A DNA stretch of 15,353 bases from Rhodobiaceae bacterium (GTDB lineage: Bacteria > Pseudomonadota > Alphaproteobacteria > Micropepsales > Micropepsaceae), in NCBI GenBank assembly GCA_009885515.1, contig VFKO01000419.1:1-15353 (forward strand), read 5' to 3'. The number at the start of each line of letters is the position of its first letter. Position 1 is the stretch's first letter. Both the position numbers and the translations under genes were made by a program. Below are positions 14,431 through 15,353 of the stretch, piece after piece. Below the pieces are notes generated by a model. The model was not told the DNA's origin. It searched no databases and was given only the letters and a program-made list of their open reading frames with translations.

Positions 14431-14769
14431 CTAGATTGCTTCGTGCCCGGTCTCACCGGTGCGAATGCGGATGACTTCCTCAACGGAGGAGACGAAAATT
14501 TTGCCGTCACCGATGCGCCCGGTGCGGGCAGCGCGCTGGATGGCTTCGACTGCGCGATCGACTTGATCGTCGGGCAACACGACTTCGAGTTTTACCTTGG
14601 GCAGGAAATCAACAACATATTCAGCACCTCGATAGAGCTCTGTGTGACCCTTCTGCCGTCCGAAGCCCTTGGCCTCAGTCACGGTAATGCCTTGGACGCC
14701 TACTTCCTGGAGGGCTTCTTTGACCTCGTCCAGTTTGAAGGGTTTAATGATTGCTTCGATTTTTTTCAT
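14431..14769 (-). CDS. glnB: Nitrogen regulatory protein PII
   Basis: PII is a small trimeric sensor that integrates 2-oxoglutarate, ATP/ADP and, through uridylylation, glutamine level, and signals to GlnE and the NtrB/NtrC system. The 112-residue protein has the PII length and start MKKIEAIIKPFK. The T-loop carries Tyr51, the uridylylation site, in RGAEYVVDFLPK. The C-terminal signature TGRIGDGKIFV is complete. It could be called GlnK, but direct linkage to glnA favours GlnB. It precedes glnA by 16 bases and is likely the first gene of the operon. ATG 14769 is the only sensible start; the Shine-Dalgarno is weak. Confidence 0.95.
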   Translation of the reverse strand: MKKIEAIIKPFKLDEVKEALQEVGVQGITVTEAKGFGRQKGHTELYRGAEYVVDFLPKVKLEVVLPDDQVDRAVEAIQRAARTGRIGDGKIFVSSVEEVIRIRTGETGHEAI

Positions 14770-14941
14770 ATTCGGCCTGCCAGGTGAATTTCGCGGACCT
14801 TAGCTTGCTGAGTCAGACCGGAACAACCGGGAATCTGCCCGCTGGGCAGGCAATTGTGCACAAACTGTGGGCAGTGCGGTCGCTGCTTGCGGTGGGATTG
14901 GCGCTTTGCCAAGGTGGCGACTTAGCGAACAGGCGGTTTGC
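14770..14941. promoter_or_regulatory. Divergent regulatory region between glnB and aminotransferase gene
   Basis: This 172-base spacer must hold promoters for both directions. It contains CTGCCC-GCT-GGGCAG (14835-14849), a perfect palindrome TTGTGCACAA (14854-14863), a direct repeat TGGGCAG (14843-14849 and 14868-14874), and TTGGC-N5-GCCAA (14898-14912). These may be operators or small hairpins. I found no sigma-54 site of the TGGCAC-N5-TTGCA type and no clear sigma-70 pair. Confidence 0.5.
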
Positions 14942-15353
14942 ATGAAACCACTCAATCCGAATTTTGCCGACGCGGGCACCACAATTTTTACAGTCATGTC
15001 GGCACTTGCGAGCCAGCACAATGCCCTGAATTTGGGACAGGGATTTCCCGATAAGGACGGTCCGCTGGCGCTGCGCGAACGTGCAGCGCAAGCCCTGATC
15101 GAGGGGCCCAATCAGTACCCGTCGATGATGGGTGTAGAGGCCTTGCGGCAGTCCCTGGCAGCGCACGCCAAGCGGTTTTACGATCTCAGTTATGACTGGC
15201 GTAGCGAGATTGTTGTGACCAGTGGCGGTACCGAGGCGCTGACGGCCTCGATCCTGGGAATTGTTAAACCTGGCGACGAAGTGGTGTTGCTCGAGCCTGC
15301 CTATGACTCGTACCGGCCAATGATTGAAGCGGCGGGTGGTGTGGTTCGGCCCA
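14942..15353 (+). CDS. Fold-type-I PLP aminotransferase, methionine/kynurenine aminotransferase-like (3' partial)
   Basis: The 137 visible codons start at ATG 14942 and run off the right edge, so the PLP lysine is not in view. The N-terminal half shows class I/II aminotransferase traits: NLGQGFPDKDGP near residues 31-42, QYPSMMGVEALRQ (about 59-71), TSGGTEAL (PLP phosphate loop), and LEPAYDSYRP. The NLGQGFPD and YDSY segments resemble the subgroup that includes methionine, kynurenine and glutamine transaminases rather than aspartate aminotransferase, but I cannot pick the amino donor. It is likely cytosolic. It diverges from glnB, so nitrogen control is plausible but unproven. Confidence 0.85.
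   Translation, partial: MKPLNPNFADAGTTIFTVMSALASQHNALNLGQGFPDKDGPLALRERAAQALIEGPNQYPSMMGVEALRQSLAAHAKRFYDLSYDWRSEIVVTSGGTEALTASILGIVKPGDEVVLLEPAYDSYRPMIEAAGGVVRP

Noticed and set aside
13683..14474. 263-codon plus-strand frame opposite glnA.
   Set aside because: The glnA frame is unambiguous, and this antisense frame has no family resemblance.

Overview
The window looks like part of an alphaproteobacterial chromosome. It is GC-rich, it carries a glnB-glnA pair encoding an adenylylatable type I glutamine synthetase, its ParE is about 660 residues long, and it has several intrinsic terminators and purine-rich ribosome binding sites. The organism assignment is inferred from gene content and protein style, not from a marker gene. 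I saw no rRNA, tRNA, insertion sequence, CRISPR array or phage gene.

Left region (1-6679, + strand): two tandem paralogous signalling proteins. The first enters from outside the window and shows only its P-loop ATPase and helical C-terminal half. The second is complete (1139 residues): a short N-terminal helical domain, a class III nucleotide cyclase domain, a STAND/AAA-like ATPase and a long degenerate TPR-like tail. The genes overlap by four bases (GTGA), so they are probably translationally coupled. A DUF3237-type protein follows 51 bases later. The next 317 bases hold a candidate 34-codon ORF, two terminator-like hairpins, an inverted repeat and a G-quadruplex-type motif.

Middle region (6680-11206): parE (topoisomerase IV subunit B) on the minus strand is divergent from an Old Yellow Enzyme-type NADH:flavin oxidoreductase on the plus strand. 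A 296-base gap with a near-perfect intrinsic terminator follows, then a secreted polysaccharide deacetylase-like protein whose first catalytic motif is altered.

Right region (11267-15353): a pirin-family protein converges on, and overlaps by 29 bases, an unrecognised 225-residue protein. Beyond it lies the glnB-glnA nitrogen assimilation operon on the minus strand with its own terminator. The start of a fold-type-I PLP aminotransferase diverges from glnB across a 172-base region with several small dyads.

Most of the window is housekeeping or common accessory metabolism. The parts that best merit a second look are the tandem cyclase/ATPase/TPR proteins, the deacetylase with the altered NodB motif, the terminator-bearing spacer before it, and the structured spacer next to parE. 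I did not find convincing evidence of a wholly new multi-gene system.
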